DNA of 64,000 nt, from positions 3,995,355 to 4,059,354 of the forward strand of contig NC_069104.1 in assembly GCF_947172395.1 (NCBI RefSeq). Direction: 5' to 3'. The position numbers were made by a program, and so were the translations under genes. Numbering within the stretch: the stretch's first letter is position 1; every line of letters starts with the position of its first letter. The notes under the pieces were generated by a model. The model was given only the letters and a program-made list of their open reading frames with translations. It was not told the DNA's origin and made no database searches. This DNA comes from Bicyclus anynana (taxonomy: Eukaryota; Arthropoda; Insecta; Lepidoptera; Nymphalidae). This document shows positions 20,100 to 30,692 of this stretch, one piece after another.

Positions 20100-20755
20100 A
20101 TTATTGAGGTTTTTCTTTAATACAAGAAATTGTTACTCTCAATAACTTCAAAGTTTTTATAAAACGTAAGCTTATAGAAAAGTCTTTTTATAGTGTTAAT
20201 GATTACGTAAACGACAAAATTGCTTGGAAATTAAATGTTTATATAATGATTTATTTATTTTGCTATCATCTAAGTAGACTTTGCAATTGCAATTGCACGT
20301 TGTAGAGTCAACATCTCCTGAGGATGCTCCCCGGTTTCGGGGTGAAACGTACGCAGAGAGTATTTTGTCGGACCTGGGTGACGTTGTCGCATGGGTTCGT
20401 CGACTTTTCGCGGATGATAGCAAAATAAATAAATCATTATATAATCATGATGAACTTCCGCAAAGTAACGCCTGCTTCTATCCAATATGGAAATGAAATG
20501 TATTACATGACAAGCTACTTAGATATATACCTATTGTTAAATGGTGATAAACTAAAAAAGGATAAATCTGGCTGAGTTTGTTGTGGGCTCTTCTCGGACC
20601 AAGGCTTTGGAACCCTCGTAACTTTAATTTCAAGTTTTCGAATGATTATTATCACCATTATCTTAAGTTAATATTATTAACTGACGTTTCGAAAGTGCTT
20701 GTAAACTAAGTCTATTTGAAATAAATGTATTTTGACTTTGACTTTGACTTTATTA
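20100..20755 (+). mobile_element. LINE 3' end interrupted by a 204-bp insertion
   Basis: The ORF2 tail reads NNFKVFIKRKLIEKSFYSVN DYVNDKIAW at about 20140-20230. The 3' UTR (GGCTGAGTTTGTTGTGGGCT, CTCTTCTCGGACC) and GACTTTGACTTTGACTTT tail are at 20567-20752. The interval 20240-20443 is a foreign inverted-repeat segment. Confidence 0.8.
20240..20443. mobile_element. 204-bp insertion with perfect 31-bp inverted repeats
   Basis: The left arm 20240-20270 and right arm 20413-20443 are exact reverse complements (TATATAATGATTTATTTATT...CTATCATC). The core contains TCCTGAGGATGCTCCCCGGT TTCGGGGTGAAACGTACGC. The perfect arms imply a recent or conversion-homogenised structure. Confidence 0.8.
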
Positions 20756-21107
20756 TTTGCACTTCGGAGTTTGTTGTGTACACCCCATGCCTCGCAGAGC
20801 ACGTTCCCGGTCGTTACTACATTCTGTAAAGTTTCAGCGATGAGACATCGCTCATTTCCATGAAAACTCCGTTGTTAGCGACATTTTATTTTTGGCATCC
20901 CATAGAAATAAAGTCCAAATACTAATTAAACTTGTTATTAATTATTATGCTACAAATATATATTTTGTATTTACAAATTTAACTTAAGCCTAATATGCAA
21001 CGCAAACCACAGTTGGTTTTACTGTGCACTTTCTATTATAATTACTACAATATTAAAAGCTAAAAAATGAAAAAAGTCAATCATAAGCAAGTAGTATTTA
21101 AAAAAAT
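20756..21107. other. AT-rich stretch with a dispersed repeat
   Basis: CGCAAACCACAGTTGGTTTT ACTGTGCA (21001-21035) recurs at 63707-63735 with its flank TTAAGCCTAA. No gene supported. Confidence 0.45.
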
Positions 21108-21412
21108 TAAAATTCATTTATTTCAAGTAGGCTTAGTTTACAAGCACTTTTGATACGTCAGTTGACTATTTGTAAAGATTCTACCACCGGTTCGGAAGGC
21201 AGGTTCTGCTGAGAAGAAACCGGCAAGAAACTCAACAGTTGCTCTTTTAAAAAAATCATACAATATTATAATTTATAATTGATGACACCGTTACAACTTC
21301 TTATAGTTTTACTTCCTGTGTGAAGGTGGAAGCTGATCCAACGGCCTCCAAGCGCCTTTAACATTAAGGAACTCATCAATGGTGTAGTAACCTCGATTAA
21401 GTAAAATAAACA
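21108..21412 (-). mobile_element. LINE 3' UTR, CCACCGGTTCGGAAGG family
   Basis: TTCATTTATTTCAAGTAGGC, then CTACCACCGGTTCGGAAGGC AGGTTCTGCTGAGAAGAAAC and CCAAGCGCCTTTAACATTAA. Read on the minus strand this is the 3' UTR of a lepidopteran non-LTR element related to, but distinct from, the family at 2438. Confidence 0.7.
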
Positions 21413-21469
21413 GCATGATAATTGTGTGAGTGTATCGCTTATTATAATTATTATTTATTATTGTTATAG

Positions 21470-21550
21470 GCGAATATAACATCGACGAGTATAAAGTAGC
21501 AGAATCACAACTTAAAGCCGAAGCCCGCCAACTGTCATTGGAACGGCACG
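21470..21550 (+). CDS. Candidate internal exon, unknown protein
   Basis: An 81-base segment bounded by TTATTGTTATAG at the 5' side and GTGAGTCG at the 3' side. With phase 1 at both ends it reads (G)EYNIDEYKVAESQLKAEARQ LSLERH, a hydrophilic, probably helical stretch with no stop in that frame. Length and symmetric phase are typical of a skippable cassette exon. I do not recognise the family, and no partner exon could be found, so the host gene may extend well beyond the window on the plus strand. It is clearly not part of the LINE on its left. Confidence 0.5.
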
Positions 21551-22740
21551 GTGAGTCGATAGTTTCCTATTCCTGGGTAAACCGTTTCACCGTATTCAGG
21601 CAATGATTTCAATATAAAAAATATACATTTAAATAAATAAGTATTAGTTATCAGTATCAAACACTTCTAAATATAAACAAAATGTTATAAAGTACCCTAA
21701 CTCTCAAATTACATTAAAATCGTAATTAAAACTGAGTGCCTAAATTTTTCTCAATTTCTCCGCGATCCAATAAAGAAATGCAAATGAGGTGCTACCAAGA
21801 GTTATTGCATCACCATTTTAGAGTTGTTCCCAAGACACGAGTATGTACTTAGTATCGATGAAAGTGTTACCTATCGACATTTTTTTACAGAAACTTTAGT
21901 AGATATTATATAGGTATACATACATACCTACTTACATCATAAATAAGTTTTTAATTCAAACTTTTTAGATTTTGGGTATTATAATTAAATAATCAACGTC
22001 TACTTCAACAATAACATAATCTATATACTTAATTGCACCTAAATGTGTGTATGATTTAATAAAAACTATACGTACCTACCTACAAATATGTCAAATTAAT
22101 AAAAACAAAATATTTTAACAAACCTACATAAACCGTTGCACTGTCTAATTTATAAAATAATGGTTGTGTGAACTGTTGAATAATTTGTAAGAGTAACTAC
22201 TTAGGAACGCATTCTTTATAGTTATGTCGACGACTATACGTTGATCAGACTCTATGGCCTAGGCTTTTGTTTAGTACCAGGAAGAGTGTTTGATAAAATG
22301 CTAAATATATTAATATCGACAAAACGACAAATGCCCATCACTAAACTCAACCTTGCGCCCCTGTGGATTGTAAAAAAGTTTCTATTGCTAATTCCCACGT
22401 CACGGGGACACGGGGCGCTCAGTGGTCGGCACTCGGCAGTTCGGCACTCAGCTCGCCGTTGTCTGTCTGTAAATGAACTTCAGATGAGTTCGACAACACT
22501 TTTACTGCTTATTCGCTCGTTTCAAGTTTATACGTTGTGGTTAGATACGTAAATGGGTTTGTTTTTATGAGCGGGGGTATATTTTCATTGCTTGTTGTCC
22601 TTTGTCTGTTCATTTTTTTTCAGCAAGTAGGTAGATACCTAATCGGTAGTCGTAGAACTTTTTTTATTCAGTTTCAAGTTAGCCCTTGATTGAAATCTCA
22701 ATTGATGACGCAGGCTAAGAAGGAGGCTGGTTTGCTTAGA
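21551..22740. other. AT-rich intron-like stretch
   Basis: Mostly AT-rich. A GC-richer island at 22395-22520 (GGGGACACGGGGCGCTCAGT, TCGGCACTCGGCAGTTCGGC) could be a promoter or 5' UTR. No motif decisive enough to annotate. Confidence 0.35.
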
Positions 22741-22929
22741 AGGTCTACCTAGTGGGAGGAGACTGAGCTCTCCGGTGCGGAGTTGCCATTCCAGCACCTT
22801 GGATCCCCAACGTCCATCGGCTTTTCGAACTATGTGGCCCGCCCATTGCCACTTCAGCTTCACGACTCGCTGAGCTATGTCAGTGACTTTGGTTCGTCTG
22901 CGGATCTCCTCATTTCTGATTCGATCACC
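22741..22929 (-). mobile_element. RTE LINE ORF fragment
   Basis: Minus-strand reading includes KLKWQWAGHIVRKADGRWGS KVLEWQLRT, the same C-terminal block as in 4542-5594. It is truncated at both ends (GGTTCGTCTGCGGATCTCCT on the right) and broken by substitutions. Confidence 0.8.
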
Positions 22930-23995
22930 TTTACCTACTTACTTAAAGTTTATTCTACCCAGAACATAAAAAGCTAATGCTATTTATTTTAATAAATCGG
23001 CATCGTGCACACGTGCATAGCACCTTCGTGATTTTTTACAAGCTGTTTGTCAGCCGATACCTACTCTTACCATAGCTTATGTAAGTACAGAAGGCAAGGG
23101 GATCGTAGTAACTGGTTTGAAGAGTTCAGATACAACTTTCCCAGCACTTAGCATAATATAAGAATGATAAAGTGAAATGAATTTTTTTCTATAGGAATAG
23201 CTAAGTCGTCCAAACTTCGAAATCCTAAATGTTTTGCAATACCGTACCAACGTCTTATCTGAAAATATATTTATTTGAAAAATAGTCAAGCCATAAATTG
23301 TAACAAAATATATTACAAGGTATTGCCCGATACAAAACCGGAGGCACCTAAAATGTACAATTTTTCAGACCAACAAAATTTATGGCGGCTCAATTGAATT
23401 TCACAGTTGATTTGCGCGGACGCCTGAAAAATCCTTCCGCTCGCCACACTCCTGGCACATCTGTCAGAGACACGGGAACACCAACGATAACATATTCTAT
23501 AGATACGACTCAAGCCAACGTATCCTTTATCATTAACATATGAGGTCATTAAAGAAACATTATCATTCTAAGCCCGCAAACCTGCATTTGCAGCTGCGTG
23601 GTGGGTTTACGATCCATATCTTCTCAATAAAGGAGGTAAGCCTGGCCTGTAGCGGGCCATTTTAATAGGCGATGATGAAATTAAATGGAATGGATGATGA
23701 TGATGATGATAGATATGACAATGACTTTCTTATGGATCTTCGTCATTTTGTAAAAGCTGAGAGTTCTGCCATGCTTTTCTCTAAGTAACTATGTAGTTTT
23801 GATCTTGTTAATTTTGTGTGTTAGCAAGTTTCAAATGTCCAATCCCCAGAACTAAGCAAGTCTAGCGCCATCAATGGTCCGAGTAGGTACCTGTAAAATG
23901 CACTTTTGTATTGATAACTTCTTATGGGATGGTAACGTAACGCGTTACGGTACAGGTACGGCGCGTTACAGCAGCAGGCTTAAGTTATCACTTAC
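22930..23995. other. Stretch without a recognised gene
   Basis: Contains minus-strand open frames of 70 and 78 codons (23077-23289, 23313-23549) without splice context or a recognisable family. A GATGATGATGATGATAG microsatellite lies at 23693-23712. Confidence 0.35.
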
Positions 23996-24203
23996 GTCGA
24001 GCATCCCGAGATGCAAACGTTTTTTTTACATTTTCTTGGGTATATAAGAAATAGTCGCAATCTATTCTATTCCAGATTGAAAACTTTGTGGCAACTCCAC
24101 CGGACACCGCTAAAGATGTAAAGCTTTTTGCAAGCTTTTCTATGTTGAACCCTTCTTCCAAACCGGTAGAAGACTCACTACAAACATACTCTCGAGAACA
24201 CAT
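23996..24203 (-). CDS. Candidate first coding exon, unknown protein
   Basis: Starts ATG at 24203 and stays open for 69 codons plus one base, reading MCSREYVCSESSTGLEEGFN, then NIEKLAKSFTSLAVSGGVAT and a Lys/Arg-rich end. It runs into a consensus donor GTAAGTGA at 23995. Composition is balanced and the frame has no low-complexity bias. I do not recognise the protein and found no downstream exon in the matching phase. Alternatively it is a fragment of a transposon ORF. Confidence 0.3.
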
Positions 24204-24349
24204 GTTCTAGGTTCCTCCTCTTTTAATAGTTAAAATGATAAAATAACCAATTTATTTTACTATTGAAATCTTTGAATAAAAATAGAATGAAAGATCATCA
24301 TTATTCTAATTTACAGGTTGGATTTAAACTAAACTTTTCGTTCGACAAT

Positions 24350-24712
24350 CCAGCTAGCCTATTCACTATTTTGGTCTTTATTAACAACCCATTAAAATAA
24401 ACATCAAATCAATCGACAAATTGTCATCTACATACCAGAGGGCCTAGTGGCAGTTTGATACTGTTACCGTCACGTAACGTAAACGCGAACTTCTAAGGAA
24501 TTGAAACAGCGCCATCTAGTGGCACTACTGCACAACTGTTTCAATTCCATATAAAATTTGCGAAAACGTCAACGTGATAGTAACAATATGAAAATATTGA
24601 AAACTCCCACTAGGCACACAGTAGGCAACGAATGACATTTGTTAGATAGAATCTCAATTTCGTATTTATGTCAACTAGCATACGTCAAAGATAGTGAATT
24701 AGCCTGCAGGTG
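24350..24712. mobile_element. MITE with a second MITE nested inside
   Basis: The outer ends GCTAGCCTATTCACTATTTT and AGATAGTGAATTAGCCTGC match the element at 13536. The inner element, 24441-24618, has ends GGCCTAGTGGCAGTTT and GAAAACTCCCACTAGGCAC as inverted repeats, with a relative at 16742. Confidence 0.75.
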
Positions 24713-25200
24713 AGTTTTATGTTTAACCTGTTAACGCTAAGTGTGTATCTTGGATATTGGTATATCAACGTAGAAAAGTAGTGTTGCCCGTATAACCGGA
24801 GGGTCGCCATGCGTCAAACGGGAAATAGTTATTTATGGCGCCCATTCACAAATTGCATTCGGTCGAATTGATATATCGGTATGTTTTATATGTTAATGTG
24901 ATCTTAGATGAATGTGTTGCCCCAGAAACGGATGTCGTATGATTTAGGGGCTTGTAATTTGATTTCTTATCGTTTGGGACAATATTTTATATGTCAGTGT
25001 GACAGGTCGGTTAATGTACATATCAGGGGGTAAAATAATCGTTAGTCAGCTTGCCTACTATGTAATTTATGTTAACATATTATTCAATGATTTTAAATAC
25101 TGTTAGATGTGTTACTAGGTCATGAAAAATGCAATAAAATATTATTGAACATATTTTGCAACGGATGTTCAAAGTAAAAGTAAATATCCTTTTAAAAAAA
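24713..25200. other. Stretch without a recognised gene
   Basis: AT-rich, no supported feature. Confidence 0.35.
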
Positions 25201-25292
25201 TATATACTCAGAGGCACAATTATCCGCCCATTTTAGTATACTCGCGTCGGGTCATATTTAAGAGAGCGGATAACTGTGCCTCTGAGTATATA
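25201..25292. mobile_element. Snap-back MITE, 27-bp terminal inverted repeats
   Basis: TATATACTCAGAGGCACAAT... at 25201-25227 and the complement of 25266-25292 match at 26 of 27 bases. The interior is only 38 bases. The palindrome is flanked by TA-rich sequence, in keeping with a TA-targeting element. Confidence 0.8.
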
Positions 25293-25334
25293 AATCATAT
25301 TTTTAAGAATATTTGCCATATCTTTGTAATACTT

Positions 25335-25446
25335 ATGACCAATGTTCCTATTCTCCTTCAACTAGTCGGAAAAAACTGTGTCAGGATTGGGTACGACAAC
25401 AATCCAGCGGGCGGGGATCAAACCACGATCTCTCCGTTGAGCTCAC
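25335..25446 (-). mobile_element. SINE family E copy (tRNA-like)
   Basis: TTCTCCTTCAACTAGTCGG and GTACGACAACAATCCAGCGG GCGGGGATCAAACCACGAT are the reverse complement of a tRNA-like head (CTCAATAGCTCAACGG...GTTCGATCCCCGC). Relatives are at 50114 and 55048. Confidence 0.7.
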
Positions 25447-25571
25447 AGAATAAAGATGATACAGAATGAGTGAAATACATACATACTTTATACAAGCAGC
25501 GTGGTGAAGCTGCTGAAACCCCTAAAAATAAACAATCGTCACGCGTCTCCTTGACAAGCGTCGCGTCAAAG

Positions 25572-25598
25572 ATGGTGGACGGTCACAGTTCGAGCGCG
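25572..25598 (+). CDS. Possible short first coding exon (MVDGHSSSA)
   Basis: ATG at 25572 (CAAAGATGG, good context) opens nine codons, MVDGHSSSA, ending in phase 0 at a consensus donor GTAAGT (25599). A phase-compatible acceptor (TAATTTTCAG) at 27010-27011 precedes the SDR ORF in frame, so this could be an alternative first exon adding residues to that protein. The intervening 12 codons before the SDR ATG look like UTR, so the link is speculative. Confidence 0.25.
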
Positions 25599-25604
25599 GT
25601 AAGT

Positions 25605-27009
25605 TGTTTTTCCCAACACACCCTCAAAATCGGTGACAAAATTACCTACCTACATTAAGGAACGAATACTTACGAACAGACTCTAAAGTGCGAGAACTCA
25701 GAGCTGTACAGAAAGTTTCAAAAAAATCCGCTATATTTCTTTTCATGTAATTATTATTATCTAAGACTTTTACACTGTAGATCAGTTTTGTATGAACTCA
25801 GCTTACCAAAATATCACAAACCTGAGTACGTACTACCTTCGACCTACTTAAAATAATAGACTGACGACACTACAAACCTCGCAAACTTATTTGTGTTTAT
25901 TCCTATAATAACGCTGTTTAAGACTCGATCACGTGCTAGCGATAAATCATCTTAGTTCCAGTAAATCACATCTGTTGCCGGCAGCCGTGATGTCGCAGGT
26001 CGATTTCGTGAACTAAACTAGGACAAATACTTACGTACGAGTACGTATTATACCAATTACCAGTACCTAAATACGTAAAACTTACGTTCACGTTACTACA
26101 TATTCAATACTTATCTATATTATTTCTTTTAAAATAGTAAACGGCTATAAATCTTAAGTTTCCTTTTATTCGATAACTTACTCAAGTTCAAAATTCGCGC
26201 CAAATGCTCTTATCACGTGCACTTGACGTCATATTTGACGGATAAGGAAAATGTTGCCCTCTGTTTTAAAATTCTACTATATTGGTAGGTAAGTAGATAC
26301 TTAGTTAGCTATGGAAGTGACGATCTACGCATAATAAAAAATATGCATAAACCTACTTACCTAAGTTTCTACATTATTTTTAATAAATGCGTATAGATTA
26401 TAACCTGCATGTGTAAAATTAAACTTAAAAAATAAATACGTTTACAGACATGAACTTATTATTTGATTTTTTAACTATTCAACAAGGTACAATTAAGTAA
26501 ACATTTTGAAATTAATTGCTGCCCACTTGGGCTTTTTTTAAGGTATTAATAATTCACGAACCAAGCAGGCCTACCTGATGGTAAGTGGCAAAACTGTCGC
26601 TGAGTCGCCTATAAAGAGAAGGAACACTTAGCACCTAACACGTCCTAGAAACCGCACCTTGCCCATCAACATGAGACAAAGATGTTGGACTTCATGTAGC
26701 AAGACGAACTTACCGTGTAATTTGCGAGTATGACTTTCCGACTGGAACACACTACACAGTAATGCTGCGTAGCGGCATAAACAAGCTGAGCGTGATTACT
26801 TTCCCGAAGGAGCTTAAATAATTACTACTAAAAAAAGCTTTTCTACAAAATTCTTTAGTAGAAAACTGTATTCTTGTTCGGGTATCACTATTGATCTGAA
26901 TACGGACGGGACATGGATCTTGTTTTGTTTTCCTCTGTTTAAGTGTATGTGTTTTGTTGTGTCTACTGTCCAGTTGGTTTAATAACACGGTTAAAACTAA
27001 ATAATTTTC
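25605..27009. other. AT-rich region upstream of the SDR gene
   Basis: No repeats of the main families and no supported gene. It presumably carries the SDR promoter, but no TATA box or initiator stood out enough to annotate. Confidence 0.35.
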
Positions 27010-27047
27010 AGCACCGATTGATATTAAGTTATTGGTGGTTTATCAAT

Positions 27048-27809
27048 ATGGATTTCAACGACAAAGTTGTTCTGATCACCGGTGCTAGTTCAGGAATGGG
27101 GGCAGCGACGGCGATACATTTCTCAAAGTTGTCTGCAAGTTTGGCGCTCGTCGGTCGCAAGGAGAACAACCTAAAAAGGATCGCCTTGTACTGCGAAAAG
27201 GCTAAAGGTATTAAACCTCTATCGATAGTCGCTGATGTCACAGACGATACAGCTTTAGAGCGAATCGTACAAGAAACTATAGATTACTTCGGGAAGATCG
27301 ACGTTTTAATCAACAACGCCGGTATGATTGCGATGGGAGGACTGAAAACGTCCGATGTTGATACTTACGACAAAATAATGGCGGTAAATATGAGAGCTGT
27401 ATTTCAACTCACCAAACTATTCACACCGCATCTAATAGAGAGTAAAGGGTGCATCGTAAACGTATCCAGCATTCTCGGCAGTAAAGTAACAACACAATGT
27501 TTATCTTACAGCTTGTCTAAAGCCGCTTTGGATCAATTCACTAAATGCGTCGCTCTAGAACTAGCTGCCGACGGTGTGAGAGTCAACTCTGTGAATCCGA
27601 GCTACGTGAAAACGAATCTGTTGAAAGACATCGGTCTGACTGAGGATCAGTTGGAATTGTATACGCAGAACTTCGTTAGCAAAACGCCTTTGAAGAGGCT
27701 AGTGGAAGGTGACGAGGTCGCGAGCCTTATTTCGTTCCTGGCGAGCGATAGAGCTAAAAGTATTACTGGCACTTGCAATGCCATTGACGCTGGGAAATCA
27801 TTGAGCTAA
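27048..27809 (+). CDS. Short-chain dehydrogenase/reductase, single exon
   Basis: A 253-residue classical SDR, the usual family length, predicted to use NAD(P)(H) to oxidise or reduce a small alcohol or ketone in the cytosol. Seen in the sequence: the Rossmann motif TGASSGMG (residues 11-18), NNAG (89-92), the tetrad N114, S141, Y154 (YSLSK) and K158, and NPSYVKT (183-189) in place of the usual NPG. Nothing in the catalytic set is missing. ATG 27048 was chosen because it starts the canonical DKVVLITGAS N-terminus; the frame is open 35 codons further upstream, but that part looks like UTR and includes a possible acceptor at 27010. No signal peptide or membrane segment is evident. Single-exon FabG-like SDRs occur in expanded families in Lepidoptera (recalled). 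Substrate unknown. Confidence 0.92.
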   Translation: MDFNDKVVLITGASSGMGAATAIHFSKLSASLALVGRKENNLKRIALYCEKAKGIKPLSIVADVTDDTALERIVQETIDYFGKIDVLINNAGMIAMGGLKTSDVDTYDKIMAVNMRAVFQLTKLFTPHLIESKGCIVNVSSILGSKVTTQCLSYSLSKAALDQFTKCVALELAADGVRVNSVNPSYVKTNLLKDIGLTEDQLELYTQNFVSKTPLKRLVEGDEVASLISFLASDRAKSITGTCNAIDAGKSLS

Positions 27810-27912
27810 ATTATTTTTGCTAGCGTCGTTTCAACTGATGAACAGCCGATGATCATAAGTATCTTATTGGGGGGATTTAAATGCGTGTTTTTGAGATGTC
27901 TGCCATTCAAAT

Positions 27913-28112
27913 CCGCTCAGAGATTGCGTTTCTGACACCTGTCAATGTCACCTTTTTATAATTTTGTTAACAATTTTAGCGCAACATTAATACATTTATT
28001 GTAAGTTGGCATAATTATTATTTTTTAAATGTTTATTAAGGTTAATAAAATATATTTAAATATCTCATTGACATTGACATTGACAGGTGTCAGAAATGCA
28101 ATATCTGAGCGG
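27913..28112. mobile_element. MITE just downstream of the SDR gene
   Basis: The ends CCGCTCAGAGATTGCG and CAATATCTGAGCGG, extended through TTTCTGACACCTGTCAATGT, form inverted repeats of about 35 bases at the two ends of a 200-base element. It begins 104 bases after the SDR stop. An AATAAA at about 28045 inside it is the first obvious polyadenylation signal for the gene. Confidence 0.8.
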
Positions 28113-28698
28113 CCGGACTTTAGTCCAGTTTTTTAGAAGGATCTACCAATAAGCATTTTATTGATGGAAACAGAAACCGTCAATCCTGCGAGTTACGTGC
28201 CAACAACTACTACTAGGCACTTAGGGCCTTCTATTGAAAAATCTACCTTCCTAGCCAATAATGTTGCAATCAATAAAAATTATTATTTACCTACCTACCT
28301 ACATATTTTTGTTTATCCTTATTTAATTCTATTTATTCGCTATTGTCAAAGTAATTTATTGTAAAATGCATTTTGTAGCTGTAGAGCATTGCATAGTATT
28401 ATCTAAATCATATTTAATTACAGTATTTAAACCAATTAAAAAAAATAATACTCTGCGCTCCACTTGTACCTAGGTACTTTTAAAAGGTAGGTATGTAAAA
28501 TTTATTTTTGTAAGTACCTACCTTAATCTATACAGGTACCTAATCTATAGTGGCCATACATTCTATAGTTCATTAAACCATTTTAAACCCTATCTATTGG
28601 TAGAAATTAAATACTTACGGAGTACCGACCTACCAACAAAGATTATATTATTAGATATCAAGTTACATGCCTTCATTTGAATTCATTCATTCATTCGA
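28113..28698. other. AT-rich stretch
   Basis: Many CTACCTACCTA runs. No supported gene. Confidence 0.35.
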
Positions 28699-28706
28699 GT
28701 TTCATT

Positions 28707-28973
28707 CAGTGGTGGATTTACCGGTAGGCTAAGTAAGCTGGAGCCTAGGGCGGCAGATTTTAGAGGACGGCAAATTTGATCCAAAAAACTTTTTCTTCTA
28801 CAGAAATAAAGAAAATATAATATAATTTTAATATTTTACGTACGTCCTATCCAATTTTATTAACACAATTTAAGGAAATTGTATTGATTGCGATCTGAAA
28901 CGAATTTCTCAGTTCAGTAAGGATTGCAAAAATTCAATAGCCTACTGGCGGCAAATTTGTAAATCCGCCACTG
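28707..28973. mobile_element. hAT-like MITE (CAGTGGTGGATTT ends)
   Basis: CAGTGGTGGATTTACCGG at the left and AAATCCGCCACTG at the right are terminal inverted repeats. The flanks GTTTCATT (28699-28706) and GTTTTATT (28974-28981) form an 8-base target duplication with one mismatch. Confidence 0.8.
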
Positions 28974-28981
28974 GTTTTATT

Positions 28982-30163
28982 TGAGTTCAAAGTCACCGCA
29001 ATATGTAATCCGAATTTAGCTATTCAACTGCAAATCACAGTTTTACTGTGGTGAAATGGCAAATGAATAAGATTGTAGTAGATAACGTCCAATTATTAAA
29101 ATCACATTGCAGCTCCATTAACTATTTAAAAATCAAGTCTCTAGGTTATTTAAAATCGTGATCAATGTATTTTTATATAGATAAATGATTTACACACATT
29201 ATTTATTAAGATTACGTAGGTATTTGTTGTCTTACTTAATTTATTATTTTAAATAAAATTATTGTACCTAATTGATTAATAGTTTTATTTAAATAAGTTT
29301 TCGTGTCGAAGCATCAAAATAATAGTAAACTTCAACTACCCAATTTTAAGTAGTACCTACCTACCTAATTTTTTCAACTTCAAGTGTAGGTATACCTAGA
29401 TGGGATACGATCATTATAATTTGTCCTCAATATGAATCCAGGTGGTAAATGACTTATAAAATATACTAATGGTTGCAGATTTCCTTATGATTCCCCAGTA
29501 GGTAAACTTCATGTTAAACTACATGGAAAATCTTCAATGTGTCATTGGAAAACCAATCCTTTAGTTTCCTCATAAGATCACATAATTAACAAGATGTAAC
29601 AAAAACAACATAATATAAAATGAGCCTTCTATGTGAATGTTCCAGTTTCAGTGTCGTGTATTTTTTCCTAAAAAAAATTTTAAATCTGGTCATTAGATCC
29701 AGATTACCCCTTAAAACCTTACAAACTTTACCTCTATAATCTATATATAAAAAAATAATCCATATATCCCTTGGTGACCTTAGTCACACCATCACGTGTA
29801 AACGGCTGGACCATGCTTGTACCGAATCGTAAATCTATGGGCTGGACCGATTTCACTAATTTTTTTTATGTGTTTGTTATTACAAAAACATTTTTTTTTT
29901 AAAAGATCCTTAACTTTTAATTGATATCGATATATTTCGGACCTTTATTCGATGTACCTACTACACGAAATTAATATTGTTTTCATTTTGATATGATTCA
30001 AGTAGGTACCCTATTGTGTTACGAAGTATGTATACCTATAATGTAGCAGTATATTTTGGTCTTAGACAATTAATAACTTATGACCATGACCATTCTTATT
30101 AATGGTCTAAGATTTTGGTACTACGTGTAGGTATATGTCACGGTAAAACAGTAAATACCGTTA
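28982..30163. other. AT-rich stretch
   Basis: No gene. A segment at 29905-29965 (CTTAACTTTTAATTGATATC, TATATTTCGGACCTTTATTC) recurs at 32948-33000 and is a dispersed repeat of unknown type. Confidence 0.4.
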
Positions 30164-30341
30164 GATTATAAATCTCGCGAGATTAGAAACTGTCGAAAGA
30201 TTGTGAACCGAAACCAATAGAAATGGTTAGGTTAGGTATTTTTTTATTTGTACGTTCTTCCTTACAATCTACCGAATAAATAACACGTCAAATTGCAAGC
30301 AGTATGTTGCGGTTCACAATCTCGCGAGATAGATTATAATC
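30164..30341. mobile_element. Inverted-repeat element with ATCTCGCGAGAT motifs
   Basis: The left end GATTATAAATCTCGCGAGAT...TTGTGAACCG and the complement of the right end GATTATAATCTATCTCGCGAG ATTGTGAACCG correspond. A symmetric TCTCGCGAGA sits in each arm. Confidence 0.65.
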
Positions 30342-30404
30342 AAAGTATTTTCAATTATATGGTGACATATAAACTTATATCTAAAATTCGCCGATTCATA
30401 CACA

Positions 30405-30476
30405 GGGGATGTAGCTCAGTGGTAGAGCGTTCGCTTTGCATGTGAAAGGCCCCGGGTTCGATCCCCGGCATCTCCA
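30405..30476 (+). tRNA. tRNA-Ala (UGC), copy 6
   Basis: Identical 72-nt tRNA, anticodon TGC, terminator TTTTT directly downstream. It lies 63 bases after the inverted-repeat element at 30164. Confidence 0.95.
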
Positions 30477-30692
30477 ATTTTTATTTTTTTTCTGTTTAGT
30501 GAATAGAAAAGTTTCCAAACTGTATAATTAGTTAGGATTAACTGTATAATTAGGAGGAACCCACGATCGGTCATCGTTATGATATTTAAAATCATTTGTG
30601 TTTTAACCAATTTCATATTAACATAAAATCAGATTGCATAATTCTAATAGATTGTATAGCATTTTAGCGAAAACAAAAATCACGCATATAAT

